The translations under genes and the position numbers were made by a program. 60,617 bases of DNA from Empedobacter stercoris (GTDB taxonomy: Bacteria > Bacteroidota > Bacteroidia > Flavobacteriales > Weeksellaceae), in NCBI RefSeq assembly GCF_020281205.1, contig NZ_JACXZC010000018.1:1-60617 (forward strand), read 5' to 3'. The notes beneath the pieces are model-generated. The model was not told the DNA's origin and searched no databases. It was given only the letters and a program-made list of their open reading frames with translations. Positions 1 to 11,202 of the stretch are shown one piece after another; position 1 is the stretch's first letter, and each line of letters starts with the position of its first letter.

Positions 1-89
1 CAAATACGAATATATGTACTGTTTAAAATAAAATTTTATTGGTCTAATCCTGTATCATTTTTTCAGGACGTTACATTGTTTTCGAAATC

Positions 90-2306
<2,217 letters not shown>

Positions 2307-2320
2307 TTAAATTTTTTTGA

Positions 2321-2339
2321 GACTATTCTAATAATAGTC
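2321..2339 (-). other. Small hairpin in the icd leader
   Basis: The arms GACTATT (2321-2327) and AATAGTC (2333-2339) form a perfect 7-bp stem with a 5-nt loop, about 20 nt upstream of the icd start codon. No U-run follows in the mRNA sense, so it does not look like a terminator. It may affect translation or mRNA stability. Its function is not known. Confidence 0.35.
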
Positions 2340-2388
2340 AATTAAAAATACATCTTTTCAGTTCTTGTTGCAGAAACTGCAAACTTTG

Positions 2389-2396
2389 CAAATATA
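2389..2396 (-). promoter_or_regulatory. Bacteroidota -7 box (TATATTTG) for icd
   Basis: The minus strand reads TATATTTG, a full match to the Bacteroidota -7 consensus TAnnTTTG. It lies 88 nt upstream of the icd start. I see no clear TTTG at the -33 distance, so the call rests on one box. The rest of 2301-2640 shows only AT-rich sequence apart from the leader hairpin. Confidence 0.55.
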
Positions 2397-2640
2397 CAAT
2401 ATTTAACAGATTAAATTGACCATAAATCAATCATTTACACGAATTTTAGCATAATATTTAACATGATTTTTGATAGGTATTCAAGTTGATAATTTATTGA
2501 TTGAAAATTGTTCAAGTTGATAATTTTTAGACCTTTTTATTTTCAACTTCATGTCTAATTTATATTTTAAAATGTTTCTTTAACTCTTGCAAGATTTTTA
2601 TAAACTTACTTTCTTTCTTAATTTAGCAAAAACAATTCTT

Positions 2641-3588
2641 TTGAAACAAAATTTCGCGACAATCGCTTTTTATAATGTCGAAAACTTTTATTCTAAATCT
2701 TCTGACGAATCTTTTTTACCCAGCAATTTTATCAAATGGAAAGATAATCGATACGAAACTAAATTAAACAAGATTGCGTTTTGTATCTCAAAAATTGGAA
2801 GAGTAGAGACCAACGAATTACCTTTTTTGGTAGGATTGGCAGAAGTGGAGAATGATGACGTTTTACAAGATTTAACGCACAATGATTTTTTGAAAGAAGG
2901 TAATTACAAAACACTTTTGTATGAATCATTGGACGAACGAAAAATAAATGTAGGCTTGATTTATCGTCAACAGTTTTTCGAAGTTTTGGAAAGTGAACCA
3001 ATTCGATTTGTATTCAAAGATCAGTTTGATAACAAGTCTTATACACGTGATATTTTGTATGTCAAAGGAAAATTAATGAAGGAAACTGTTCATCTTTTTA
3101 TTGTGCACTTACCTTCTAAAATAGATAAAGAAATTAATCAACTAAAGCGTCAACATATTTTTAAAACTATTCGAAAAAGAATAAATGATTTGTTGATCGA
3201 AAATCATTTAGAAAAAATTATTGTGATGGGAGATTTTAATGATTCTCCAACAAATCCTGATTTGATAGACGAATTAAATACTCGTGCCAAACAAGATGAG
3301 GTAAACAGAAGCGAGCTATTCAATCCAATGGTCGGTCTTCAATCCTATAAAAGAGGTTCTATGGTCTTTAAAAAGCAATGGATGTTATTTGATCAGCAAC
3401 TTTTCTCGAAAGGATTTTTAACTTCACAATCAAATTTAGAATATATCAAAACAGCTATTTTTGATGCGAATTTTCTGAAGAATAGTGGCGGGAAATCAAG
3501 CGGTTTGCCATTTAGAACTTTTGTTGGTGGAAAATATTTCGGTGGATATAGCGATCATTTTCCCGTTTATACCATTTTAAAATATTAA
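2641..3588 (+). CDS. Endonuclease/exonuclease/phosphatase (EEP) family protein, cytosolic paralogue
   Basis: This is a DNase I-like EEP-fold hydrolase that cleaves phosphodiester or phosphate-ester bonds with a divalent metal; its substrate is unknown. The motifs are FYNVEN near the start, GLAEVEN (catalytic Glu), VHLPSK (the usual NHWPSR, altered), MGDFNDSP, and C-terminal GYSDHFPVYTIL. I chose the TTG at 2641 (315 aa). The reading frame opens upstream to another TTG at 2587, but homologues begin just before the AFYNVEN strand. It has no signal peptide, unlike its paralogue at 15013-16218, with which it shares the C-terminal motif. It is followed 27 nt later by an Lrp regulator and deoC, which hints at nucleic-acid or deoxyribose turnover. 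The start codon is uncertain. Confidence 0.85.
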   Translation: MKQNFATIAFYNVENFYSKSSDESFLPSNFIKWKDNRYETKLNKIAFCISKIGRVETNELPFLVGLAEVENDDVLQDLTHNDFLKEGNYKTLLYESLDERKINVGLIYRQQFFEVLESEPIRFVFKDQFDNKSYTRDILYVKGKLMKETVHLFIVHLPSKIDKEINQLKRQHIFKTIRKRINDLLIENHLEKIIVMGDFNDSPTNPDLIDELNTRAKQDEVNRSELFNPMVGLQSYKRGSMVFKKQWMLFDQQLFSKGFLTSQSNLEYIKTAIFDANFLKNSGGKSSGLPFRTFVGGKYFGGYSDHFPVYTILKY

Positions 3589-3593
3589 ATTTG
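3586..3593 (+). promoter_or_regulatory. -7 box (TAAATTTG) for the Lrp-family gene
   Basis: TAAATTTG matches TAnnTTTG exactly and overlaps the stop codon of the upstream EEP gene. It sits 22 nt before the GTG start at 3616. It suggests that the regulator and deoC can be transcribed separately from the EEP gene. No convincing -33 TTTG is visible. Confidence 0.55.
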
Positions 3594-3615
3594 TAGCGGT
3601 TTAATTTTAGAAAAG

Positions 3616-4089
3616 GTGAGAATCCACGAAAATGGTCAAGTAGAGATTGATGGAATTGATAAATTGATTCTGAATGCTTTTATGGATGACGCTAATATTC
3701 CTGTGTCACAATTGGCAAAAGAATTAGGAATATCAAATACAGCGGTTCATCAACGTATAAAGAAGTTAGAAAATTCGGGTGTAATTAATTCGACAAAAGT
3801 TATCGTTAATCCATCTATTTTAGGATATTATACAATGTCTTTTGTTGGGGTTTTTATGGATAAACCTTCATCTTACAAATTAGTCGTTAAAGCTTTGGAA
3901 GAAATTCCAGAAGTGGTCGAAGCTCATTTTACAACGGGAAATTATGGAATTTTCTTGAAAATTCTGAGTCGTGATAACCTTCATTTAATGAATGTTTTGA
4001 ACAAGAAAATTCAGCAAATTGATGGCGTTACACGTACAGAAACTATAATTTCGTTGGAGCAACCAATAGATAGACAAATAAAACTTTAA
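3616..4089 (+). CDS. Lrp/AsnC family transcriptional regulator
   Basis: This 157-aa DNA-binding regulator has the Lrp/AsnC two-domain plan. An N-terminal winged helix-turn-helix (about residues 10-60, with AKELGISNTAVHQRIKKLE as the recognition region) is followed by a RAM/AsnC ligand-binding domain (about 70-150). Members bind small effectors, often amino acids, and form dimers to octamers. The GTG start at 3616 is supported by the promoter box 22 nt upstream and the normal domain length. It ends 9 nt before deoC, so the two are probably cotranscribed. The regulator may control deoC or itself, which is inference. The effector cannot be read from the sequence. Confidence 0.9.
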   Translation: MRIHENGQVEIDGIDKLILNAFMDDANIPVSQLAKELGISNTAVHQRIKKLENSGVINSTKVIVNPSILGYYTMSFVGVFMDKPSSYKLVVKALEEIPEVVEAHFTTGNYGIFLKILSRDNLHLMNVLNKKIQQIDGVTRTETIISLEQPIDRQIKL

Positions 4090-4098
4090 TATACAAAG

Positions 4099-4842
4099 AT
4101 GAATATTAATCAATATTTAGACTCGACGTATCTTAAAACACCTGAACAAGCAGGTATTTCGAATTCTGATACATTAGAGATGGTGCATAAGTTAGCACAA
4201 GAAGCTATTGATAATGATATCTATGCGGTAATGATTCGTCCTGATTATGTAAGATCAGTTCGTGAATTATTGGATGAGAAAAAATCGAATGTTGTTTTGG
4301 GAACTGTAATTGGCTTTCCTGAAGGGACTTACGATTTGAATGAAAAGTTGAGAGAAGCGCAAAAAGCAATTGCTGATGGAGCCGATGAATTAGATTTTGT
4401 AGTAAACTACGAAGCGTTCAAAAAAGGTGATAGCGATAAAGTAAAAGAAGAAGTAGAAGCTGCAACATTAGTCGCATTGCGTGAAGGTAAAGTTGTAAAA
4501 TGGATTATCGAAACTGCTGCTTTAACAGATGAACAGATTGTTGCTATAACACAATTAATTCGTGATACTGTTTTAGAAAAAGCAGGTGAAGAAAAAGCAT
4601 CAAAAGTTTTTGTAAAATCTTCTACAGGTTTTTATAAAACTGAAAATGGAGAACCAAATGGAGCAAATGAGCATGTTATTAAATTGATGCTTGAAAATTC
4701 AGGTTCGCTTCCAGTGAAAGCTTCTGGCGGAGTTCGCACAACAGAAGAAGCTGAAAAAATGATCGCTTTAGGCGTGAAAAGAATTGGAACATCGTCTGCT
4801 TTAGCCATTGTACAAGGAAAAGCAACAACAGGAAATTATTAA
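4099..4842 (+). CDS. deoC: Deoxyribose-phosphate aldolase
   Basis: DeoC cleaves 2-deoxy-D-ribose 5-phosphate into glyceraldehyde 3-phosphate and acetaldehyde in the cytosol, the last step of deoxynucleoside catabolism. The class I aldolase TIM barrel spans all 247 aa. FVKSSTGF (near 173) carries the Schiff-base lysine, GADELDFVVNY supplies the conserved acidic residue, and VKASGGVRT near 208 holds the second catalytic lysine. The gene follows an Lrp regulator by 9 nt and ends at a strong hairpin at 4863-4897. With the EEP nuclease upstream it fits DNA or deoxynucleoside salvage. Family and activity are secure. Confidence 0.96.
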   Translation: MNINQYLDSTYLKTPEQAGISNSDTLEMVHKLAQEAIDNDIYAVMIRPDYVRSVRELLDEKKSNVVLGTVIGFPEGTYDLNEKLREAQKAIADGADELDFVVNYEAFKKGDSDKVKEEVEAATLVALREGKVVKWIIETAALTDEQIVAITQLIRDTVLEKAGEEKASKVFVKSSTGFYKTENGEPNGANEHVIKLMLENSGSLPVKASGGVRTTEEAEKMIALGVKRIGTSSALAIVQGKATTGNY

Positions 4843-4862
4843 TCATATATTTCTTTAAAATT

Positions 4863-4897
4863 AAAAAAGTCTCAAAATTTATTTTTGAGACTTTTTT
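4863..4897. terminator. Bidirectional intrinsic terminator between deoC and mvaD
   Basis: A 15-bp stem (AAAAAAGTCTCAAAA paired with its complement) closes a short AT loop and ends in T6. It has A-rich and T-rich flanks on both sides, so it can stop deoC on the plus strand and the convergent mvaD transcript on the minus strand. Confidence 0.88.
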
Positions 4898-4915
4898 AAT
4901 AAAATTTATAAGTGA

Positions 4916-5983
4916 TTAAAAACTCACTTTATCTTTTATACAATTTCCATTTTGACAGAATTGTTTCAATTCATTTTCAATAAAAATTTCAATCGCTTCG
5001 GCATCTTGTTTAGGGTACAATAAATGTATATTTGCTCCTGCGTCAAGTGTAAAATACAACTGATTTCCAGTTTCACGACGGAATTCCCACAGTTTTTCTA
5101 AAGCTGCAACTGTATTTGGTTTCATCAAAATAAACGCTGGATTCGACATCATCATCATGGCGTGCAACGTTAAGGCTTCGTGTTCTACTAATTCTCCAAA
5201 TGCTTTCACATCACCAGCTTTCAGAATAGCTAATAATTTTTCTAAATTTTCATTTGCTTCTACAAAACGACGTTCCGCATATGGATGTCCATTCATTAAG
5301 TTATGACCAACAGTAGAAGAAACTGATTTTTGACCTTCGTGAATCAATAAAATGGTATCATGAAAAGTTTTGAAAACATCATGAATTTCTGCATCAGGAT
5401 ATTTTGTTCCAAATAAATCTGAACTTCCTTCAATGAAGTCATTTACTCCCCATTCAACCAAACCTTTGTAAACCGAACGACAAGCACTTCCAGAACCTAA
5501 ACGTGCTAAAAAAGAAGCTTTTTTCAAAGCATTTTCTTCAGATAAATTTGCGCCTAATAAATTTTCTATTTGCACTAAACATAACGCCAATGCAGACATT
5601 CCAGATGCCGAAGAAGCAATTCCAGAGCTGTGTGGGAAAGAGTTGTGCGTATGAACTTCAAATTTATAATGCTTTAAGAATGGAATATAAGCGGTAATTC
5701 GTTCAAAAAAAGTAATGATTTTTGGTGCAAAACTTTCTTTTAATTCACCTTCCAAATAAACGTCTACCTCAAAAGTATCTGAAGTTTTTGGAGAAAATCT
5801 TAATTCAGTTTCCGTGTAACTATTCGTTAATGTGTAACTGATAGAGCTATTGGTTGGAATTTGATTTTTCTTTTTTCCCCAATATTTAACCAACGCAATA
5901 TTTGATGGACTTTTAGCTGAAACGCTTCCTGATGTTAATTCTGAAGCAGTTATTGAAAGTGTTGAAATGAATTGTTGTTCCAT
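4916..5983 (-). CDS. mvaD: Diphosphomevalonate decarboxylase
   Basis: MvaD converts mevalonate 5-diphosphate to isopentenyl diphosphate using ATP, the last step of the mevalonate route to isoprenoids. The 355-aa GHMP-kinase fold shows NIALVKYWGKK near the N-terminus, PHSSGIASSASG (the ATP-binding glycine/serine loop, near 117-128), and GSGSACRSVYKG (near 158-169). A catalytic aspartate is expected in the TLDAGANIHLLY stretch. The mevalonate route is typical of Flavobacteriia. The gene is last in a same-strand run with an epimerase-like gene and corA, but a promoter box sits 4 nt before its ATG, so it probably also starts its own leaderless transcript. Confidence 0.95.
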   Translation of the reverse strand: MEQQFISTLSITASELTSGSVSAKSPSNIALVKYWGKKKNQIPTNSSISYTLTNSYTETELRFSPKTSDTFEVDVYLEGELKESFAPKIITFFERITAYIPFLKHYKFEVHTHNSFPHSSGIASSASGMSALALCLVQIENLLGANLSEENALKKASFLARLGSGSACRSVYKGLVEWGVNDFIEGSSDLFGTKYPDAEIHDVFKTFHDTILLIHEGQKSVSSTVGHNLMNGHPYAERRFVEANENLEKLLAILKAGDVKAFGELVEHEALTLHAMMMMSNPAFILMKPNTVAALEKLWEFRRETGNQLYFTLDAGANIHLLYPKQDAEAIEIFIENELKQFCQNGNCIKDKVSF

Positions 5984-5987
5984 AAAA

Positions 5988-5995
5988 CAAAAGTA
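5988..5995 (-). promoter_or_regulatory. -7 box (TACTTTTG) 4 nt from the mvaD start codon
   Basis: On the minus strand TACTTTTG is followed by TTTT and then the ATG of mvaD. The Bacteroidota -7 box normally lies a few bases before the transcript start, so transcription should begin at or next to the A of ATG and give a leaderless mRNA. The box lies in the 14-nt gap after the upstream gene. A -33 TTTG is not evident. Confidence 0.55.
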
Positions 5996-5997
5996 AA

Positions 5998-6999
5998 CTA
6001 TTTTGTAGAATTTAGTTTTTGAAAACGAGTATAATGATAATCCACGGCATCTTTTACCGAAATGAAATTGTAATCTAATGCTTTTACGACTTTAGAATTA
6101 TCGTAATTTGTCACAGATGTTAACGAATAATAATTGGCTTTCGTCATGTATTTTCCTCCAAAAATGCGACTGAAAATAGAAAGGTTTTTAATGATTTTTA
6201 ACGTTAAATTCGAAACATTTTTTACAGATCGCTTGCTATTGATTGCGACATAATCAAATACTTCTTTGTATGTTTTATTTTCAGAAATTACAATGAATTT
6301 TTGATTAAAAAGTTGCTTGTCAATCAACTGAAATAAAATGTTGACAACGTCTCGTACATCAACAAAAGCTGTTCCGCCAGAAGGAGCATAATCATTTTTC
6401 GAGGAATTTTGTTGGAACAAACTTTCGCTTGCGCGTTTTGTATCTAACGTCCCGATGATGACACCAGGGTTAATAATAATCACCTTAACACCTTCTTGTG
6501 AAGCGCGCCAAACTTCCATCTCAGCTCTAAATTTTGAAATAGAATACGACGAATGCGTTAAGCTATTGTTCCAAGGAGAAAGTTCATCAATCATTTTTGT
6601 AACAGGATTAATATCATCCATGGAAGCAATCGAGCTGATAAAGAAAAACTCCTTTATTCCGGTATCTATCGCTTCGTTGACCAATGCTTCTGTTCCTAAA
6701 ATATTGGTATTAAAAATCTCTTCTTCTTGACGTTCATCAAATGAAACAAATGCAGCAGCGTGGTAAATTGTTTCGATTCCTTCTAATAAATTCGGAAGTT
6801 CTGTGACGTCTAACAAATCACCATCAATCCAATTGATATAGCTATAAAATTGCGATGCATTTTGTTCTGCAAAGAAATTTTCGATGGTTTTTGTGTTGGA
6901 TGTTTTTCGTTTTAAAGCACGAATAGGCTGTTGCTTTTTTGCTAATTCTACCAACAAATGCGCACCAACCAAACCTGTTCCTCCCGTTACGAAAATCAT
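5998..6999 (-). CDS. NAD(P)-dependent epimerase/dehydratase-like protein (extended SDR)
   Basis: This 333-aa protein has the extended short-chain dehydrogenase fold. VTGGTGLVGAHL at residues 4-15 is the NAD(P)-binding Gly motif. IYHAAAFVSF is the conserved strand-4 region, and YSISKFRAE supplies the catalytic Tyr-x-x-x-Lys pair. Such enzymes epimerise, dehydrate or reduce nucleotide sugars, dihydroflavonol-like compounds or sterol-like ketones. I cannot assign the substrate. It starts 6 nt after corA and ends 14 nt before mvaD on the same strand, so it probably belongs to a corA-epimerase transcript. Neighbours do not fix its role. Confidence 0.88.
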   Translation of the reverse strand: MIFVTGGTGLVGAHLLVELAKKQQPIRALKRKTSNTKTIENFFAEQNASQFYSYINWIDGDLLDVTELPNLLEGIETIYHAAAFVSFDERQEEEIFNTNILGTEALVNEAIDTGIKEFFFISSIASMDDINPVTKMIDELSPWNNSLTHSSYSISKFRAEMEVWRASQEGVKVIIINPGVIIGTLDTKRASESLFQQNSSKNDYAPSGGTAFVDVRDVVNILFQLIDKQLFNQKFIVISENKTYKEVFDYVAINSKRSVKNVSNLTLKIIKNLSIFSRIFGGKYMTKANYYSLTSVTNYDNSKVVKALDYNFISVKDAVDYHYTRFQKLNSTK

Positions 7000-7005
7000 A
7001 CTGAA

Positions 7006-7908
7006 TTATAAATATCTCTTTTTCTTGAACCAAAAGTAAATAAAAATTACCACTAATAACATGATAAGTAAACAAATTGGATAACCTAATTTGTAATTCA
7101 ATTCGGGCATAAAATCGAAATTCATTCCATAAATACCAGCGATAAATGTTAAGGGTAAGAAAAAGGCCGAAAAAATGGTTAAAGTTTGCATGATTTCATT
7201 CGATTTCTGACCGTTAATCGAAAGATAAATAGATAGTAAACTTTGGACATCATCAACAATTTGTGAATGTAAATGCAGCATTTTTACATTCTCTTCGATT
7301 AAATCTTGAGAGGAACTTGTGCGTTTATGATCTAATCGATATTCTTTCAACGCTTCTAATGTATAATCTAATATTTTTTTACAAGCGGTTGCTTCTCGTT
7401 TAATTTGATAAAGGTTTTGAAGTTTGATTCTTCTAAAATCATCTGAAAAAATCATTTGTTCTAATAAATCAACACCTTCATCCATTCTGTAAGCCGGTTG
7501 TTCGTAAGTTTTGATTGTTTCAGAAATGATTCGATACAAAATTCCTTTAATCGTTATTTTGGATAAATCAGGATTTGAAAGATATTTTTCCTGAATACGA
7601 TCAAACATATCCGTTTCTTTTTGATGAACAGTCACTATAAAATCAGTTCCTATGTAAATACTGATTTTGTGACTAAATTCTCGAATGATGTTTTTCAACA
7701 TGCGATGTTCTTTATCAAAAAACCGAATCAATAAAAACGAAACATTTTGATCATCTGATTCGTATTTTGGTAAATGGCCAGGTTCTAAACTATCTTCTAT
7801 CGTTAATTTCTGAAAATTATATTTTGTTGCAATTTCATCTAATTCTTCTTTAGTTGGATTATGTAAATTAATCCATTTGAATTTTTCGTTTTCAAAAAGC
7901 GTTTGCAT
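7006..7908 (-). CDS. corA: CorA family divalent-cation (Mg2+/Co2+) transporter
   Basis: CorA forms a homopentameric inner-membrane channel for Mg2+ and related ions. The 300-aa protein has a long acidic/helical cytosolic N-terminal domain (about 1-235). Two C-terminal membrane helices follow (about 243-263 and 275-292), with the selectivity signature YGMNF between them and a KKKR tail. Loop and length are normal for the family. The gene is the first of a minus-strand run with the epimerase-like gene and mvaD, and is divergent from the SusC gene at 8059 across a 150-nt gap. No exact -7 box was found for it. Ion preference within the family is not readable. Confidence 0.92.
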   Translation of the reverse strand: MQTLFENEKFKWINLHNPTKEELDEIATKYNFQKLTIEDSLEPGHLPKYESDDQNVSFLLIRFFDKEHRMLKNIIREFSHKISIYIGTDFIVTVHQKETDMFDRIQEKYLSNPDLSKITIKGILYRIISETIKTYEQPAYRMDEGVDLLEQMIFSDDFRRIKLQNLYQIKREATACKKILDYTLEALKEYRLDHKRTSSSQDLIEENVKMLHLHSQIVDDVQSLLSIYLSINGQKSNEIMQTLTIFSAFFLPLTFIAGIYGMNFDFMPELNYKLGYPICLLIMLLVVIFIYFWFKKKRYL

Positions 7909-8006
7909 TGAAAGTGTTTTTTAATGTGTTAAATAACAAAAGATTATATTGAGTAATTAAAAATATGTAATTATAGGTGGTTTTTTGTGTTAAAATTATG
8001 ATTTTT

Positions 8007-8037
8007 TTTGGAAATGTGTTAAAAAATGTTAATATTG
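8007..8037 (+). promoter_or_regulatory. Probable promoter of the first SusC/SusD pair
   Basis: TTTG at 8007-8010, a 19-nt spacer and TAATATTG at 8030-8037 (one mismatch to TAnnTTTG) lie 21 nt before the ATG at 8059. This is the Bacteroidota -33/-7 arrangement with the right spacing. The rest of the 150-nt gap to corA is AT-rich without other structure. Confidence 0.6.
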
Positions 8038-8058
8038 CATTAGATAAATCGAAAACAC

Positions 8059-11000
8059 ATGAGAAAAAAAATGACTTCTTTATCATTGATCGTTTTTCTT
8101 GGGTTAAGTACACTTGTATTTGCTCAAACAAAAGGGACAGTGAATGATGCAAATGGTTTTCCAGAGTCTGACATTGAAGTTTCTGTAAAAGGAACTCAGA
8201 ATATTGTGTATACAGACGAAAATGGAAATTTTGACATTGATGCTAAAGTTGGAGATATTTTAGTTATTAATGGCGAAGAGTATATAGTTACAAGTAATAA
8301 TTTAGGAGTAATCAATCCTAAAAAAACTAGTACTGTAGATTTACAAGAAACTGTAGTTACAGCTTATGGTGTTCAAAAGAAAGAAACCGTAGTGGGTTCT
8401 AATGTTCAGATTAAATCTGAAGTTTTTGAAGATCGTGCATTAACTAATGTTGCAAAAGCCTTAGAAGGTGGAGCTCCTGGAGTTCAATTTTCAACTTCTA
8501 CAGGACAACCTGGTTCTGGTGCTAATATTCGAATAAGAGGTATTTCTTCTTATAATTTATCAAATTCACCATTATTTGTTGTTGACGGTGCTATTTTCAC
8601 AGGGTCTTTGTCTGATATTAATCCGAATGATATCGAATCGTTTAGTGTTCTAAAAGACGCTTCATCTACTTCATTATACGGATCTGCAGCTGCAAATGGA
8701 GTTGTAATGATTACGACAAAAAAGGGGAAGAAAGGAAATAAAGGGAAGTTCACATTTAGCTCGAATACCGGAGTTGTAACAAGAGGGGTGCCTGAGTATG
8801 CTAAGGTAGGAGCTGAAGATTATTATAAATTGACTTGGACATCAATGCGTAATGGTTATTTAGAATCAAACCCAAATGCTACAGTAGAACAAGCGAATCA
8901 ATGGGCATCAAATAATTTGATAACTCAGAATTTGAAAAACAACATTTATAATGTTCCAAATAATGAGGTGATTATTAATGGTGAGTTGAACCCAAATGCG
9001 TCAATGTTGTATAACGACTTTGATTGGATGGATGCTGTGACTAGAGTTGGATCTCTTCAACAATATAACTTGAGTTATGCAGGTGCTTCTGATGATACAA
9101 ATTACTTTGCATCTTTAGGTTATAATAATGAAGAAGGTTATATTATAAAATCTGACTTCGAAAGATATAACGCTCGTGTAAATGTAGATTCTCGTGTAAG
9201 TAAATGGTTGAAAATTGGTACAGATATAACGGGTGCATTAACAAAATCTAAACAAGCAGAAGATGGAGAAGGTTCATCTTATATTAATCCATTTTATACT
9301 GCACGTTTTATGGGGCCAATATATTCACCGTATTTATACGATGATGAAGGGAAAAGAATGTACGATGAAAATGGTAACGTAAGATATGATGGTACTTTTA
9401 CAAGAGGTCGTGGAGCAGGAGCAGGAGTAGGACGTAATGTTTTGCAAGAAACATTATTAAACGATCGTTTTCGTGAAACGAATGCTGTTTTCACCAGAAC
9501 TTTTGCAGAGTTTAATTTGTTGCCAGGATTAACTTTTAGAACGAATGTTGCATATGATATCCAAAATTATAACTTCAAATCTTATCAGAACAAAGAAATT
9601 GGAGATGCAATTGGTACAGCTGCATTAGGGATTACAAGACAAAAAACAACATCATTAACTTTAAATCAAATTTTATCTTATCAAAAATCATTCGGACTAC
9701 ATAACTTACAAGTAGATTTAGGACACGAGTCTATTGATCGTAATATACAATATGCTTATACGAGAAAAACACACGAAGTTGTTGGAGGGATTAGAGAATT
9801 ATCAAACTTTATCGTAAATACAAGTAATACTGGATACTCAATCGATTTAAGAAAAGAATCTTACTTTGGACGTGTTAATTATGATTACAATAGTACTTAC
9901 TCTTTATCGGCTTCGGTAAGACAAGATCAATCTTCTCGTTTTGCACAAGGTAGAGATAAAGGAACATTCTGGTCAGCAGGTGCAGCTTGGAATATCCATA
10001 GAGAATCATTCTTGAGAGATTCAAGTTTTGTTAATCTATTAAAATTAAGAACATCTTATGGAGAAGTTGGGAATGATGGAGGAATGTCCGAAGCACCAGG
10101 ATATCAAGCTGATTTGAATTTATATGATTTAGGATACAATAATGGGATGAATGGAGGTATTTATTTATCTCAAATGGGTAATCCTGATTTAACATGGGAA
10201 ACAAATAAGCAATTTGATGTTGCATTAGAATTTAGTTTCTTAAATAATAGAATTTCCGGTAGTGTTGAATATTACAAACGTAAAACTGAAGATTTAATTT
10301 TCGCAGTTCCAACACCAAACTCATCAGGAGTACCAGGGAATAGTTTTAACAAAAACATTGGAGATCTAGAGAATTCAGGAATTGAGATTGCTTTACAATT
10401 CGGTATTATTCGTAACGAAAACTTCCGTTGGGATTTAAATGTAGATGCATCTACAATCAAAAATGAAATCTTAACAATGCCAAATGGTCAAGAAGAAATT
10501 ATTAACGGAACAAAACGTTTGGCAGTAGGTCGCTCTTTATACGATTTTTGGTTAAGAAAGTATCATGGTGTAGACCCTTCTGATGGTCGTGCATTATATG
10601 TGCAAGATCCTGAAAAAGCAAACGATACAAGTACTCGTATCATTGATGGGAAAGCCTATACTGTGAACCATAATAACGCAGAGTATGGATATGTAGGATC
10701 TTCTATTCCAGATGTATACGGAAGTTTTTCTAATAACTTTTCGTACAAAGGTTTCTTCTTGAATACATTGTTTACTTATCAAATTGGAGGACAAACTTAC
10801 GATGGAAATTATGCTAACTTAATTGACACAGCACCAGATGGAGGAGCAATCCATACTGATATGCTAAATGCATGGTCAACTCCAGGACAGGTGACGAATA
10901 TTCCTAAATTATCAACTAATAATGTGAGCCAAAATTTAGCAGCTTCATCACGTTGGTTGGTAGATTCAGATTATTTAGCATTTAGATCAGCAACATTTGG

Positions 11001-11190
11001 ATACTCTTTTAAGAAAGATCAAATTGACAGATTTGGATTGTCTTCTTTAAAACTTTTCTTAAGTGGAGAAAATCTTGTAAGCTGGACAGCTAGAAAAGGT
11101 TTAGAGCCTGTGCAGTCATTTAATGGAACAACATCATACCGTTATACACCATCAAGAATTGTGAGTGTAGGGTTAAATGTTCAATTTTAA
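8059..11190 (+). CDS. SusC/RagA-family TonB-dependent outer-membrane transporter
   Basis: This 1043-aa SusC-like transporter should import a ligand bound by its SusD lipoprotein, powered by TonB. A signal peptide (about 1-23, ending VFAQ) leads to a short carboxypeptidase-regulatory-like domain (about 25-90), a TonB-box-like ETVVTAYG near 97-104, and a plug domain with the SusC signature NPNDIESFSVLKDASSTSLYG. A long beta-barrel follows, ending in phenylalanine (LNVQF). The plug shows GQPGSGANIRIRG as in other SusC proteins. It is 12 nt upstream of its SusD partner. The first ~85 residues closely resemble those of the two SusC genes further right, whereas the barrels differ. There is no enzyme in the pair, so the substrate is unknown. 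Confidence 0.95.
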   Translation: MRKKMTSLSLIVFLGLSTLVFAQTKGTVNDANGFPESDIEVSVKGTQNIVYTDENGNFDIDAKVGDILVINGEEYIVTSNNLGVINPKKTSTVDLQETVVTAYGVQKKETVVGSNVQIKSEVFEDRALTNVAKALEGGAPGVQFSTSTGQPGSGANIRIRGISSYNLSNSPLFVVDGAIFTGSLSDINPNDIESFSVLKDASSTSLYGSAAANGVVMITTKKGKKGNKGKFTFSSNTGVVTRGVPEYAKVGAEDYYKLTWTSMRNGYLESNPNATVEQANQWASNNLITQNLKNNIYNVPNNEVIINGELNPNASMLYNDFDWMDAVTRVGSLQQYNLSYAGASDDTNYFASLGYNNEEGYIIKSDFERYNARVNVDSRVSKWLKIGTDITGALTKSKQAEDGEGSSYINPFYTARFMGPIYSPYLYDDEGKRMYDENGNVRYDGTFTRGRGAGAGVGRNVLQETLLNDRFRETNAVFTRTFAEFNLLPGLTFRTNVAYDIQNYNFKSYQNKEIGDAIGTAALGITRQKTTSLTLNQILSYQKSFGLHNLQVDLGHESIDRNIQYAYTRKTHEVVGGIRELSNFIVNTSNTGYSIDLRKESYFGRVNYDYNSTYSLSASVRQDQSSRFAQGRDKGTFWSAGAAWNIHRESFLRDSSFVNLLKLRTSYGEVGNDGGMSEAPGYQADLNLYDLGYNNGMNGGIYLSQMGNPDLTWETNKQFDVALEFSFLNNRISGSVEYYKRKTEDLIFAVPTPNSSGVPGNSFNKNIGDLENSGIEIALQFGIIRNENFRWDLNVDASTIKNEILTMPNGQEEIINGTKRLAVGRSLYDFWLRKYHGVDPSDGRALYVQDPEKANDTSTRIIDGKAYTVNHNNAEYGYVGSSIPDVYGSFSNNFSYKGFFLNTLFTYQIGGQTYDGNYANLIDTAPDGGAIHTDMLNAWSTPGQVTNIPKLSTNNVSQNLAASSRWLVDSDYLAFRSATFGYSFKKDQIDRFGLSSLKLFLSGENLVSWTARKGLEPVQSFNGTTSYRYTPSRIVSVGLNVQF

Positions 11191-11202
11191 AAAAAATAAA
11201 CA

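Noticed and set aside
2587-2640. N-terminal extension of the EEP protein from the TTG at 2587
   Set aside because: The extra 18 residues are not signal-peptide-like and homologues begin near the FYNVEN strand; the TTG at 2641 is preferred, though not proven.
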